The position numbers and the translations under genes are program-made. Shown piece by piece: positions 1 through 12,900 of a DNA stretch of 64,000 nt (position 1 is the stretch's first letter; each line of letters begins with the position of its first letter). The stretch comes from Halichondria panicea (lineage: Eukaryota; Porifera; Demospongiae; Suberitida; Halichondriidae), in NCBI RefSeq assembly GCF_963675165.1, contig NC_087385.1, forward strand, positions 4,760,412-4,824,411. The letters run 5' to 3'. The notes beneath the pieces are model-generated. The model had not been told where the DNA came from, made no database searches, and saw only the letters and a list, made by a program, of their open reading frames with translations.

Positions 1-3000
1 GCTGTCTGGCACGACCCTGAGAGAGAGAGAGAGAGAGGGGGGGGTAGGTTGCATGAGAGAATGTCACCATAACATTAATCAGCAGCACAGTACACACACC
101 AAACACGTTTTTGGTTGTTGCATAAGCCCACTTGTATTCACCTGTTTCATACCAGACACCTCCATGAGTGGAATCAGTTCCAGATGAGAGGAGTAGGTAA
201 GTTTCTTGGTAATGGCGGGTAGAAGCAGATGGAGGGACCACAGCTCTGGTAATTCCTACAAACACACGACAGTAGAATATAAGATATGTTGTTCTTATTC
301 CCAAGGGTAATAAGTGCCAGTACACAGCTACCATTGTATGATAGCTTACAGCAGTGAAATGAACCAGACACGAAGTGTAAGAGGCTGTAGAATTCATGAT
401 ACTCTGTAGAAATCCACGGGAGCAATGGAACTTGTCGGCCACCCTCCATATCGAGTCAGGAGTTGTGAGGTTGAGCAGAGAGTGGAGTATGAGGGTGATG
501 TAGAACCGGTGATAAAGCATCATCACATCCTCTGACTGCAAGTAATACATGTAGTGATAGATATGCTATAACATATAGCACATAATTATAACATGATACT
601 ACATTCACTATTAATAAGGCTCAGACTTACCACTGATCCTCTTGCTGCTCCAGTGGCCTTCCCTGCCAGGTAGCCTGGCTTGACTCCCAGTTGCTCTGCT
701 GTTCTCAGCTCATCCTCTCCCAAACCAGTCACCTGCCATGAGGGTATAGTGTGGTGGTTCTTAAGAAGCAACCTCTGTGAGCAGGTACTGTAACAATCTA
801 AAGGCATAATCAACAAAGGGCCTATTCTAATGCACACCTCTTGGAAGTAGACCATCCAGTTTGGTTGTATGGATGTGCCGAGATCAAGGGGAGTGGCCAG
901 AAACAGCAGGTGAAGGTCCGTGGAGAGGACCAGCTGTTGTAAGCTATCCCTCATCTCTTTATATACAAGGTGTGCTTGGTCAACTCTGAGGCACCCTGCG
1001 AGAGTTGTGTGTGTGTAGGAGGGTCTAAAGTAAATATGAAATAACACAGTACATGGGCGTGTCCCTTAAATGCAGATGCACATTGTAGCTGTTACCATGG
1101 ATACATACCTGCTTACCTTCCGCGCATGCGCAGACAACCATGTGGGACTGCTGTTTATCAATTAAGTGGGTGGATCAAGGCGTGGTTTATCTATTCGATT
1201 ATCTGGCATATTCATTCACACACTGAGTTAGCCCTCTAAGTGAAGTGGGTGTGGGGACAAGGCTAACACTAGGTATGTATGTGGAAATGCAATTAGTGGT
1301 CATGGTTGGCTGCACTTCAACTCTATATTCAGCCAACCTGAAATCCTAAGCGCACATGTGCTTTTAATACGCGTGTACTGAAAAAGGCGAAGTCATGCAG
1401 CATTCACTAACAGACAGCCATCTCCAGCTAGACAGTAAGAGCTGACCTTTGAAAGCTGCTCTACCCAGTGGTGTGATGAGGTATTTGCCCTCCCTGAGGT
1501 CTCCGCTTGGTTCCAGAGTGATGTAATCCATAGCAACCAGCTTGGCAACGGCATCAGTGCACTGCTTGTTCAGGTGTGCGTGGTCATGTTGAGCGTGGAG
1601 AAGAGTTGAGGTGAAGAAAAACTGAAGGTCAGAGAAACACTCAACCATCTGAAGAGAGTAAAAAATGGAAGAGTAATGGAAGCGAAATCAATACAGTGCA
1701 GTATAGATCTTGAGAGCTCAAAACCCAAAAGTTATATATCTGACCCAAAACCCACCATTAGGCCTGTAATGTTCAAGATGAGAGAGAGCAGTGTGGCCCC
1801 ATCATCAGACAAGAGGCTGCTCCGACATACCTCATATGGACCAGACAACAAGGACACCACCTGTTAATAACGACGATAGGGACAATTACATGTAACTGAT
1901 TCAGGTACATACTCACCTTGTCCTTGTCTCTGGGGTTGAGAATGAGGATGCTGTCTCCGGTGTTGCACAGGCCACTCCTTCCGGCACGCCCCACCATCTG
2001 CTTATATTGACTGCGAGACATGAGCTGGGAGCCAATGTAGGGAGACCTCAAGATCACTCTGTGCGAACAGGGATGTTCTCAACTGTATGCTAACCACAAT
2101 TAGACAGATCGGAATGACTCTGCTTAATTACTAGAATTAACGGTGAGCATATTCGGTTCCTCCAGAAGTGATAAACGTACCGTTTTGCTGGTAGGTTGAC
2201 TCCTGCAGCCAGGGTAGAGGTGCACGCGATGACACAGAGTACACCGTCTAAGTATCCGTCCTCAATGACTCTCCTCTCGTCCGCAGTGAGGCCCGAGTGA
2301 TGGTAGGCCACGCCGAAGGGGATGGTCTTGGCCAGTGTCGGACACACACCTGATGCCTCCAGACTGAGTGTCTTGAGCAGCTGCTGTTTCTCAGGTAAAC
2401 TAACCCCTCTCAGGGTCCTAGAAAAACACGACAAGTTAAACTATAAAAGCAGACACTGCATAATTACAAGATATGTATGACGCTCAGTAACATAATGTCC
2501 TGCATCAAAACAAGCCATACAAAAGGCCAAACCTTTCACCTTGTTAAGTAAAAGCTTATTTTTTGCTTTTAGCTACCAGCTGACACAGCACTGTTACCTT
2601 GGTAGGGTCTTGGTGAGAAGGAGAGCCAGATTTTGACAGCTTTTCTTGGTAGGGCAGAATATGAGACAAGAAGAGTCGGGTACCACCTCCATCACCAATG
2701 CCGTCAGCTGATCAGGGTCCAGCTGAGAGTGAGTGTGGTCTTTGATGTCTCGTACAAAATCAAAGTTCACTGAGTTACCCACTGAGATGCCATACACGCA
2801 CTTCCCCAGTTTAACTTGTTCCACAAGTTCAACCTACAATGAGCAAATACAACAAATTTCAGGTGAACAAAATGTACGTATTAAATACCCTGAGGTACTG
2901 AATTTCAGACACTGAAAATGAATGCTCAATCAACAACAAAATTGACATATCTGCACATACCTAGCAGCATAAGGTTGTACTGCTGATGGTTACAATAACT

Positions 3001-5338
3001 CACTGGTCTGAAGTTGCTTGAGAAGATTTGCGCCCTCATGAAAGTGGCAAGATCAGCCATGTTTCCTAGTGTGGCACTCATCCCCACTAGCTGTGTGCGA
3101 GGGGAGCAGTGCTGTAGTTTGGCCAGACAACTCTCCAGTGTGGCACCACGGCTACTGCCATCACCCAGCATGTGCAGCTGTAGAATAGAGTAATTATGCC
3201 TGTTTGGTTGTGAACTGGGAGATACAGTCACCACCTCATAGTATCAAAAATGTAAGAAAATAGAGGCTAACAATTAAGTCATACGTGAGTTGGCAGAAAT
3301 GTACATGGCCATCTACGCATACATGTACATATACAGTACACACTGAGGCATAATTAAAGATCTTAGACTATCTAAAGTTATGGCAATGGACAAAAGTCTA
3401 GAACTATCTGGGACACCTGTTAGAAGAGGTTATGTAATCATAGATAGAGTAGAAGAGGATTGGCAACGGAAGTGGTTCACGTGATGTTTTACAATGAAGT
3501 CTATGTAGAGCTCAGAAACAATCCGTGTTTCGCTTTCTACCCCGGGTAAGTTTACCGGGAGTCTAATCATAGTCTATGCATGCGTCTCATAGACCCCTCT
3601 AACACTTAAACAAATGCCCCCTGATGGTGAGTATCATTTGGAAACGAAGAAAATACAATCTTGATTGTCGTGAAGTAGCTAGTCTAACACAGAGCGATTT
3701 TTCATGCTTGTGTTAGTTTAGCTACTATGATATATTATAGCTAAGGTTGTGTCACTAAGTAGTATGCTGTGTCCCAAATGGCCACAAGTATTTGATGAAG
3801 TTGATGTTTAGCAGCAGAACTGCTCGTGGACTTTTTACAGACAGCAAAAACAATTCTCATGAATTATTCATGTTTAGACCCCACGTTGGAAGTAAGCCTC
3901 GATTAAAACCGCGGGGAAACACGGATGGTACTTCGAGGGTACCTCGTTTCCAATCCCTCTCTACTCAATCTATGATGTAATCAACCTCCCTCTCTACTCA
4001 ATCTATGATGTAATCAACCTCCCTCTCACCTCATCCACGACCACCAGTCCCACTCTACTCATTATCTCCAGCTCTATCAGCGAGTTGACTAGTCCATTCC
4101 CTTTCTCTATGGTTGCTATGTACAACACCTTCTTCTTGCGTCTCTGTCTACAAGTATGGCAAACCATAAGTACTGCCATTAGATAAATAAGTGAAGCAAG
4201 AAAGACATGTACATATACACACACACCAGTGTTCAGACCAGTACATTATTATACTCTATAACAGTATCTCCACACACACACACACACACACCTTGGAGGC
4301 AGTGTTCCTTTACTGGCAGCATACTCCTCCACAGCAAAGCCAAAAGTGGTGGAGAACGGAGTCAGCTGCCTCACCTGAGGGCAGAGAGAGAGAGGGTCTG
4401 ATAAGACAGAGGAAAACATATACACCAGTTTCATTACCTTCTCTTGCACGATGGATACAAAGGGTAGAATGAGGAGCACGTCCTTGCAGTGTATGAGCAG
4501 CTGCCTGAGAATGATGATCTCAGCGACGAGGGTCTTGCCTCCACTGGTGGGCAGGGAGTAGATGAGGTTGCCTCCATTACTCACACTAGGTAGACTCAGA
4601 CAACAATGCTGCCAATCTGCACGTGTGTGTGTATGGGGGGACACAGTTTAAAGAAACCGCTGAATTCCAAATCCAAATCTGAATAATTAACTAGTAACAT
4701 GTCACACCATAGAGCTGTTTTATTCCTCTGAATTCTTCATAACACTCTTTCACTCGTAGAGGGAGGCCATAAAACGTCCCACGGTCACTAGTTGTGTTCA
4801 CTTCCGTTGCCTTATTACTCAATAGCGCACTGCTTTTAATAAATTGAGTTCTTGTAATACCATCAATAGACTTATTTAATCCTTCTTCTTTTTTGTCTTC
4901 AGTGCCAGCTGTTAGGGTCTTAGCGCACTCTGATATATTAGAGGTGTTTAGAGAGAAATTAAGATCCTCAGGGCATAGTCCAAATAAAATATCCTGATCA
5001 AATTCACTAGTTTCATTAATTAATTTCCTTGTCGTACACTTTCCCAGAGGAGGACAAGGAATAGGAGAGCTTTCCAGTACTGGGGTCAATACACTCGGAT
5101 GCCCTGACAGACAACACGATTTAACAACAGCTGGCTCTGAACCAAACAAAACATCGTCTAGCATCTTGTCAGTAACTACGTTCTCTTCATTCACATCCAG
5201 TGTAACCATATTGCTAGAGGGATTATTCTTGCTCGTGACGTCATCCTCCTTGGAGACTGCGTCTGCGCTACATACTGTTGATGAGGATTGACATACAATA
5301 CTGTTGCTATCCTCATCATTCTTGCTTGGGGTAGACAC
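1..5338 (-). CDS. HELQ: HELQ (HEL308-like) DNA helicase, multi-exon, 3' end beyond window
   Basis: Superfamily 2 3'-5' DNA helicase of the HELQ/POLQ-helicase/Hel308 group, which acts at stalled forks and in strand annealing during double-strand-break repair (family knowledge). Seen in order on the minus strand: a poorly conserved acidic N-terminal exon (ATG at 5338 to about 4715); Walker [10 protein letters not shown] (exon 4616-4439); an exon ending ASKGTLPP (to about 4292); [16 protein letters not shown] and VVVDE joining LH across an intron to give the DExH box; GMSATLGN (near 3075); VAYHHSGLT and [14 protein letters not shown] (2420-2180); QMVGRAGR (near 1990). Winged-helix and ratchet exons follow at 1648-1445, about 995-837, 731-630 and 540-145. 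The last visible exon ends EVSGMK at a donor near 141, so the C-terminal HhH part lies outside. The intron at about 3240-4020 holds an inserted TIR element. The family match is strong; exact edges of some exons are inferred. Confidence 0.93.
3438..3975. mobile_element. TIR element (about 538 bp) in HELQ intron, TCATAG...CTATGA ends
   Basis: The left end reads TCATAGATAGAGTAGAAGAG. The right end, reverse-complemented, reads TCATAGATTGAGTAGAGAGG, so the ends form imperfect terminal inverted repeats of about 35 bp. The flanks share TGTAA (3433-3437 and 3976-3980), a probable 5-bp target duplication. The right terminus plus flank is partly duplicated again up to 4020, directly against the HELQ donor. 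The body has no coding capacity. A diverged relative lies at about 54163-54660. Confidence 0.7.
4267..4291 (-). repeat. GT microsatellite forming the 5' splice site of a HELQ intron
   Basis: A CA run on the plus strand reads as GTGTGTGTG on the HELQ coding strand and begins exactly at the donor after the exon encoding ASKGTLPP. Several in-register GT dinucleotides are therefore candidate donors. Confidence 0.75.
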
Positions 5339-5698
5339 TGCACTACGACCTCTGCGTCTGTGTCAGGGTACGAAGGTGATATCAAGAGACAGCATACAGC
5401 TAGGTGTACCTCTTCACAGGCCTGCCATAGATAGGGTCATGTTTTGTAGCACTTGCCTGAGTTCTCTGGAGGATCAGAAACATTAATATCGAACACATTG
5501 GGCAACCCATATACCTTGTTTGTTGCCTTGAAGAGGGGCCTCCTCTTTACTTTAGGGGGCATTGATTTCTTCAAAATTAGACCTGTTTTTGACTTGCTGG
5601 CAAGCTACCTCTACCTTCTCTACATGGTCATGATGTAGGGCGTGGTCCCTACTCCCTTGCATTTGTGATTTGATCAACTCGTAGACCTCTATATTTAT

Positions 5699-5934
5699 TA
5701 GCCTCGAGACCAGCCGTTCGTTATCTGAAAGAACGCCTGGTCAAGTTCCAATGTAGCACTCGTTCTAGCTGAGTCAGCGTTTTATAGCTCATAATGATAT
5801 TCATTGGTAATACACCTTGGGCGGACCTTTGCGGGCAATTACCGGTCCAAGAAATTCCTGGACCATAGAACGAGTGCTACATTGGAACTTGACCAGGCGT
5901 TCTTTCAGATAACGAACGGCTGGTCTCGAGGCTA
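5699..5934. mobile_element. Foldback mini-element (236 bp) with 9-bp target duplication
   Basis: Perfect inverted repeats of about 68 bp (5700-5767 and 5865-5932) surround a spacer of about 97 bp. The ends are TAGCCTCGAG and CTCGAGGCTA. The 9-mer TATATTTAT flanks both sides exactly (5690-5698 and 5935-5943), which marks a transposition event. The right boundary is 4 bp from the ATG at 5948 of the next gene. It belongs to the same family as 7501-7531, 38817-39402, 41109-41153 and 53383-53570. Confidence 0.9.
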
Positions 5935-5947
5935 TATATTTATATGC

Positions 5948-7372
5948 ATGGAAGTTTCTTGTATGTACGCCGTTGTTTGCTCCCAGTCAACTCACAAAGG
6001 CTGGACGAAAGCTCTAAAGACTCTGCTACTCAAATATGAATTAAAATGGCCGGATAGAGTCAATGAAGTCATCTATGTTGATGGAGATCTATTCTCAGCT
6101 TTACCACAACTGTCTAAGCTCAAGCCGACATACACATGCTTTCTTGCACACCATTCCGAGTGCAACAAGAAATTTGTTCAGGACATTCACAAGTTGACAC
6201 GAGGGATAGACCACACAACACCTTACACCGATACCATATGGGGTGTGCTCACCGGATGGGAAGAGGACGACTGCCTGTGTATACTACAACAGGAGCCATT
6301 GACAATCAACAGAGTGACTGGAAATTGCCCGATACCTTTGGACAAGTTTAGTTCTGGTGTTTCGTATTCAGAGATTGAGCAGACCGTGGCTTGGAGAAAG
6401 ACAGCAAATGGAGAAGTGGCACAAGAATCATGCCCTGCGGATGTGACCGAATCATTCATCCTCGAAATTGGAGCAGCACATTCGGAAGAGAAAGGAGTGG
6501 ATATGATTATCACGAGTGCACATGCAACAGAAAGTGTACTGAATTTAGGGTATTGCTTCAGCAGTGGAAAACTATCCTGTATTGATGGGCACATACACGG
6601 TCAATCCCTGGATGGTCGGCTTCACAAACTTAGTCACCAACACAACACACCTAAGGTGCTGAGTGCTGCTGGGAATTGTTTGATGGGGTATATTCGTGAC
6701 AGGGATTCAATGGCTCTAGCCTGGATGCATTCCGCTGGTGTGTCGCAGATGGTGGGATACGTGGTCCCAACCTGGTACGGCTATGGTGGATGGGGAGTGC
6801 ACAAATACTTTATCAACAACCCAGGGAAAATGACTTTTGCCGAAGCCTACTTTGCCAACCAGCAGTCTCTCCTAGCAAAACTGGAGTCTCTCAAAACGCC
6901 TAAGCCTGTCATCGAGAAACACGAAGATGTCTACAAGAAGAAATTTGGAGCTGAGAATATTGACGATACACACTCACATGATTTGTCTGGACTGAGTTAC
7001 GACGAGGACACTACGGTATTTTACGGTGACCCAGCCTGGGAAGCAAGACTCGCCCTCAAACCAGAGCTATGGGACTACTCTTCAGCCGTCACAGCATTGA
7101 AACCATCCGAGGAGGATGGTTGGGACAAATCCTGGAGCTATTGGGAGTTCACAGTGGAAACACTACGACCTGGCAGGTGGGATTGTCCTGTTGCCGATGA
7201 CAAGACCACGTCTCCTGGTAGACCACCCATCTATGTGTTCCCCTCTCGTGCTTCAAAAGCTAAACTGATTAACGGAGATGGAATAGTGACATGCAGTTTT
7301 GTTATGATGGTGTTGCAAGGATCGTTTGTTGCTGGACAATTTCATAGAGTTCAATTTGCCACTCAGAACTAA
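5948..7372 (+). CDS. Gingipain/C25-like predicted cysteine peptidase, intronless
   Basis: A single open frame of 474 residues from ATG 5948; ATG 5963 is an alternative start. The open frame extends upstream to 5804 only because it runs through the inserted foldback element, so that part is not counted. Two blocks look like a clan CD dyad: hydrophobic residues then TSAHATES (His about 192), and VLSAAGNCLMG (Cys about 244), followed by MALAWMHSAGV and a GYVVPTWYGYGGWG segment. This spacing resembles gingipain-type C25 domains (TAHGSE ... ACVNG ... EALM ... IAST). No signal peptide or membrane segment is evident, so a cytosolic protein is suggested. Its neighbours are densely interrupted by introns whereas this gene has none, which suggests retroposition or bacterial origin. 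Peptidase activity is inferred, not shown. Confidence 0.6.
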   Translation: MEVSCMYAVVCSQSTHKGWTKALKTLLLKYELKWPDRVNEVIYVDGDLFSALPQLSKLKPTYTCFLAHHSECNKKFVQDIHKLTRGIDHTTPYTDTIWGVLTGWEEDDCLCILQQEPLTINRVTGNCPIPLDKFSSGVSYSEIEQTVAWRKTANGEVAQESCPADVTESFILEIGAAHSEEKGVDMIITSAHATESVLNLGYCFSSGKLSCIDGHIHGQSLDGRLHKLSHQHNTPKVLSAAGNCLMGYIRDRDSMALAWMHSAGVSQMVGYVVPTWYGYGGWGVHKYFINNPGKMTFAEAYFANQQSLLAKLESLKTPKPVIEKHEDVYKKKFGAENIDDTHSHDLSGLSYDEDTTVFYGDPAWEARLALKPELWDYSSAVTALKPSEEDGWDKSWSYWEFTVETLRPGRWDCPVADDKTTSPGRPPIYVFPSRASKAKLINGDGIVTCSFVMMVLQGSFVAGQFHRVQFATQN

Positions 7373-7500
7373 CTTGTTTTTTGTTTTTATATTTGTGTTG
7401 TCATGAATTCATCTGATGTTGTGTATTACATGTGCCTGTTCACATGACTATGAATATAGTTGCAGAACTATTGAAATAAGGGGAAGATTGTGGTTAGAAC

Positions 7501-7531
7501 TTCGAGAAAAATCGGCCTGGGAACAAGGCTA
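7501..7531. mobile_element. 31-bp remnant of the TAGCCT foldback family
   Basis: The segment ends in CCTGGGAACAAGGCTA, one family terminus, and is flanked on both sides by GGTTAGAAC (7492-7500 and 7532-7540), an exact 9-bp direct repeat. The opposite terminus is missing or altered, so this looks like an internally deleted insertion. It lies in the space between the C25-like gene and the dioxygenase gene. Confidence 0.7.
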
Positions 7532-7741
7532 GGTTAGAACTATATAGCTGTTTCAGTGTTTTGCAGATTTTAAGGCAATGTCTTGAGCATATTAATCTAT
7601 CAAGGTTTACCATGTCAGTACATTTAAACCTACAGTATATAGAATACCAAAACACAAGATATAGTACATTCTTGCTCATAAAAATACACAAAACATGCAA
7701 CATACACATACAAAGATACGCATACACAAACACACTAAGTT

Positions 7742-9614
<1,873 letters not shown>

Positions 9615-9941
9615 ATGAATGCTTGTGTGATAGCTTACGTACCTCCATCCTTATCACTTGTTTATAATATTCTGCATACACTTGTGGCTTCTTTGTCGGT
9701 TGACCCTTTTCTTTGCAGTAAAGATCCTGGTAGCAGACACGAAATACAATTCTTGTCTGATTGACCCTTTTCTTTGCAGTAAAGATCGTCTCACTAATTT
9801 CTCATAAATGATAGGTAATAATGCTCATTGTAATTCTCAGAAGGTAAATACAAATTGAAGATATAGAGTCTACACAAAATAGGAACATAGCGCTACTCAG
9901 AAACAATTTATAGAGTTCAAAATTCTTTTTGGTTTATAATG

Positions 9942-12900
9942 CTACGCTGAGTCTGATTCAGTATCTCTCTTAACACATTGTTCAAATACTTCTTTAAACT
10001 CTCTAGCTGTTTCGACATGCTTGAATCGAACAGCTAACTTCTCTTTCTTAGGCTCTTCATCAGTGAAATCTGATTGCGTAAACCATACCCACGACTTGTC
10101 AGTGTTTCCCGGCAACAGTGTCATCTCAGCAGTGATGTTATGATTGCAGCAAATCTTCAATATCTGATCTCTTCTCATCAAAATACGACAACGACCTGTT
10201 TCGGCATGCTGCAGAATCTTGATATCACCCACTCCCCTTTCCTTCCACTGGTTGATAGAGTCATCGAATCGGAACAACTTCCCACGACTTGTAAACAAAG
10301 TACCAGCCTCATCATCCCAGGACTTGGTTGGAGCCACTTTAGGGAGGGAGACCAGAGGCTTGAAATTGATGTCAATTTCTTCTTCAGGATTGGTTTCACC
10401 ATCATCCGCGCTTCGTACAGCAAACAGCTGTTTCCCAGCTCCTTGAAACTGAAAGCCAGGTGTTGCTGTCGCGAATCCAGAGGTGGTTTGTGGGGCAAGG
10501 TCTGAGAATGACACCCGATCTGTTTGTGAAAAAAATCCTTTTGGTTCCTCGACAGGTGAAGGAGGTTGTTTGGTAGGAGCAAAGGTGGCTTCCTCTGGTG
10601 GGTCTTGAGTAATGGAAGCATCACTTTCTGAGTGTGTGCTGCTGTCTTCAAGGTTACTTTCTTTTGGTTCCTCGACAGGTGAAGGAGGTTGTTTGGCAGG
10701 AGCAAAGGTAGCTTCCTCTGGTGGGTCTTGAGTAATGGAAGCATCACTTTCTGAGTGTGTGCTGCTGTCTTCAAGATCACTTTCTTTTGGTTCCTCGACA
10801 GGTGAAGGAGGTTGTTTGGCAGGAGCAAAGGTGGCTTCCTCTGGTGGGTCTTGAGTAATGGAAGCATCACTTTCTGAGTGTGTGCTGCTGTCTTCAAGGT
10901 TACTTTCTTTTGGTTCCTCGACAGGTGAAGGAGGTTGTTTGGCAGGAGCAAAGGTGGCTTCCTCTGGTGGGTCTTGAGTAATGGAAGCATCACTTTCTGA
11001 ATGTGTGCTGCTGTCTTCAAGGTTACTTTCTTTTGGTTCCTCGACCGGTGAAGGAGGTTGTTTGGCAGGAGGTTGTTTGGCAGGAGCAAAGGTGGCTTCC
11101 TCTGGTGGGTCTTGAGTAATGGAAGCATCACTTTCTGAGTGTGTGCTGCTGTCTTCAAGATCACTTTCTTTTGGTTCCTCGACAGGTGAAGGAGGTTGTT
11201 TGGCAGGAGCAAAGGTGGCTTCCTCTGGTGGGTCTTGAGTAATGGAAGCATCACTTTCTGAGTGTGTGCTGCTGTCTTCAAGATCACTTTCTTTTGGTTC
11301 CTCGACAGGTGAAGGAGGTTGTTTGGCAGGAGCAAAGGTGGCTTCCTCTGGTGGGTCTTGAGTAATGGAAGCATCACTTTCTGAGTGTGTGCTGCTGTCT
11401 TTAAGGTCACTTTCTTTTGGTTCCTCGACAGGTGAAGGAGGTTGTTTGGCAGGAGCAAAGGTGGCTTCCTCTGGTGGGTCTTGAGTAATGGAAGCATCAC
11501 TTTCTGAGTGTGTGTTGTTGTCTTCAAGGTCACTCTCATCTCTGCATCCCCTACACCCGGAGCAAGGAGTCTTCTTTTCATACAGGAAAAATGCTGGCGG
11601 CAACATCAGTTGCTTTGCCTTTGCTATAAGTTCTAAGTCAGGTAAATCTTCATACAAAAACACAATGTCATAGTCTTGATTGTTATCATCAACTTGAGAT
11701 TCGGTATTGGGCTCTTCCAATAAAATAGGCTCACTTTGAGAGTGGCTATTGTTTTTCTTTGTAGCAGTTGTTATTGGTAAAGGGTTCTCTGTTTCCAATG
11801 GGGTCGTTTCCAATGGTGGCACTGGTTTGGGGCAGACGTAGGGGACTGAACTCACAGGTGACAGAACTAGAGGAAATCTCAAAAGAGGGTTGCGATTGGT
11901 TGAGCTATCAGGCGAGCATATCTTAACAGCTTCCAATGGAGGAGTTGATAATACCTCGGCAGTCTCCTCTCGAACAGCACCACCACAGGCCACACAGTGG
12001 GTAGCAGATGGTGTGTTAGACAACAAACAAGCAGTGCACGTCCAGGCTCCAGGGGGAGGGGCTAGTTTCAATGGAGGAGTTGATAATACCTCGGCAGTCT
12101 CCTCTCGAACAGCACCACCACAAGCCACACAGTGGGTAGCAGATGGTGTGTTAGACAACAAACAACCGGTACACGTCCAGGCTCCAGGGGGAGGGGCTAG
12201 TTTCAGTCGTAAGTCTTCCCCTAGGGGTTGACTGTTATCATCAGTAATTGAGTCTCCGTCTGTTTCATCATGCTCCGACACACTGTCTTGGGATTCTTCG
12301 TTTGAGCTGGTATCAGATATAATATCTCGTTCGTTTACAATGGACCTCACTTCAGTTGGAGGATCAACAGGGGACTTTCCCTCCTCGCATTCCTCTGGTT
12401 TCTCGGTAGTCAAGTCAGGGTCAGGGGACACTTTGAGTTGTTTGCATTCATCAAACACGTTCTTGAATTCAGTTGCTGTTTCTTGATACTTGAATCGCAC
12501 AGCTAGTTTCTCGGGCCTAGCCTCCCCATCGGAGAAATCACCAGGGGTATACCACACCCACGACCTGTCACTGCCTTGGTTGGGAGTCAAGTCCATAACA
12601 GAATTGATGAAATGATTGCAACAAAGTTTTTTGATCAGATCTCTCCTCATGATAATTCTGGTTTTGTTAGTGGTTTTGTTTCTCGTGATCTTTATATCAC
12701 CAACACCCCTCTCCTTCCACTGATTCACGTTTGAGTCGAAACGATACAGTTTTGCTCGGTGAGAAAACAAAGCTTCATCGAACTCTTCCCCTGTCTTTGT
12801 CTCTACTTCTGGTAAAGTCACTAGTGGTTTGAACGTAATATTCACTTCCGCTTCAGGGTCAACTTCTCCATCTCTGTCAGCCGAGCTAGCACCAAATACA

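Noticed and set aside
5804-5947. N-terminal extension of the C25-like open frame
   Set aside because: It starts at a TTG codon and runs through the foldback element and its target duplication; the gene-like composition starts at ATG 5948.
7494-7733. Possible last exon of the dioxygenase ending ALFPGRFFSKF
   Set aside because: It resembles GQFFPLLF only by chance; it is the complement of the 31-bp foldback remnant. A proper last exon (GEKMAGQFFPLVFDP) exists at 7807-7742.
10178-11581. 467-codon second frame in the RANBP2 123-bp array
   Set aside because: Tandem units whose length is a multiple of 3 keep all frames periodic; this frame has no independent start context or domains.
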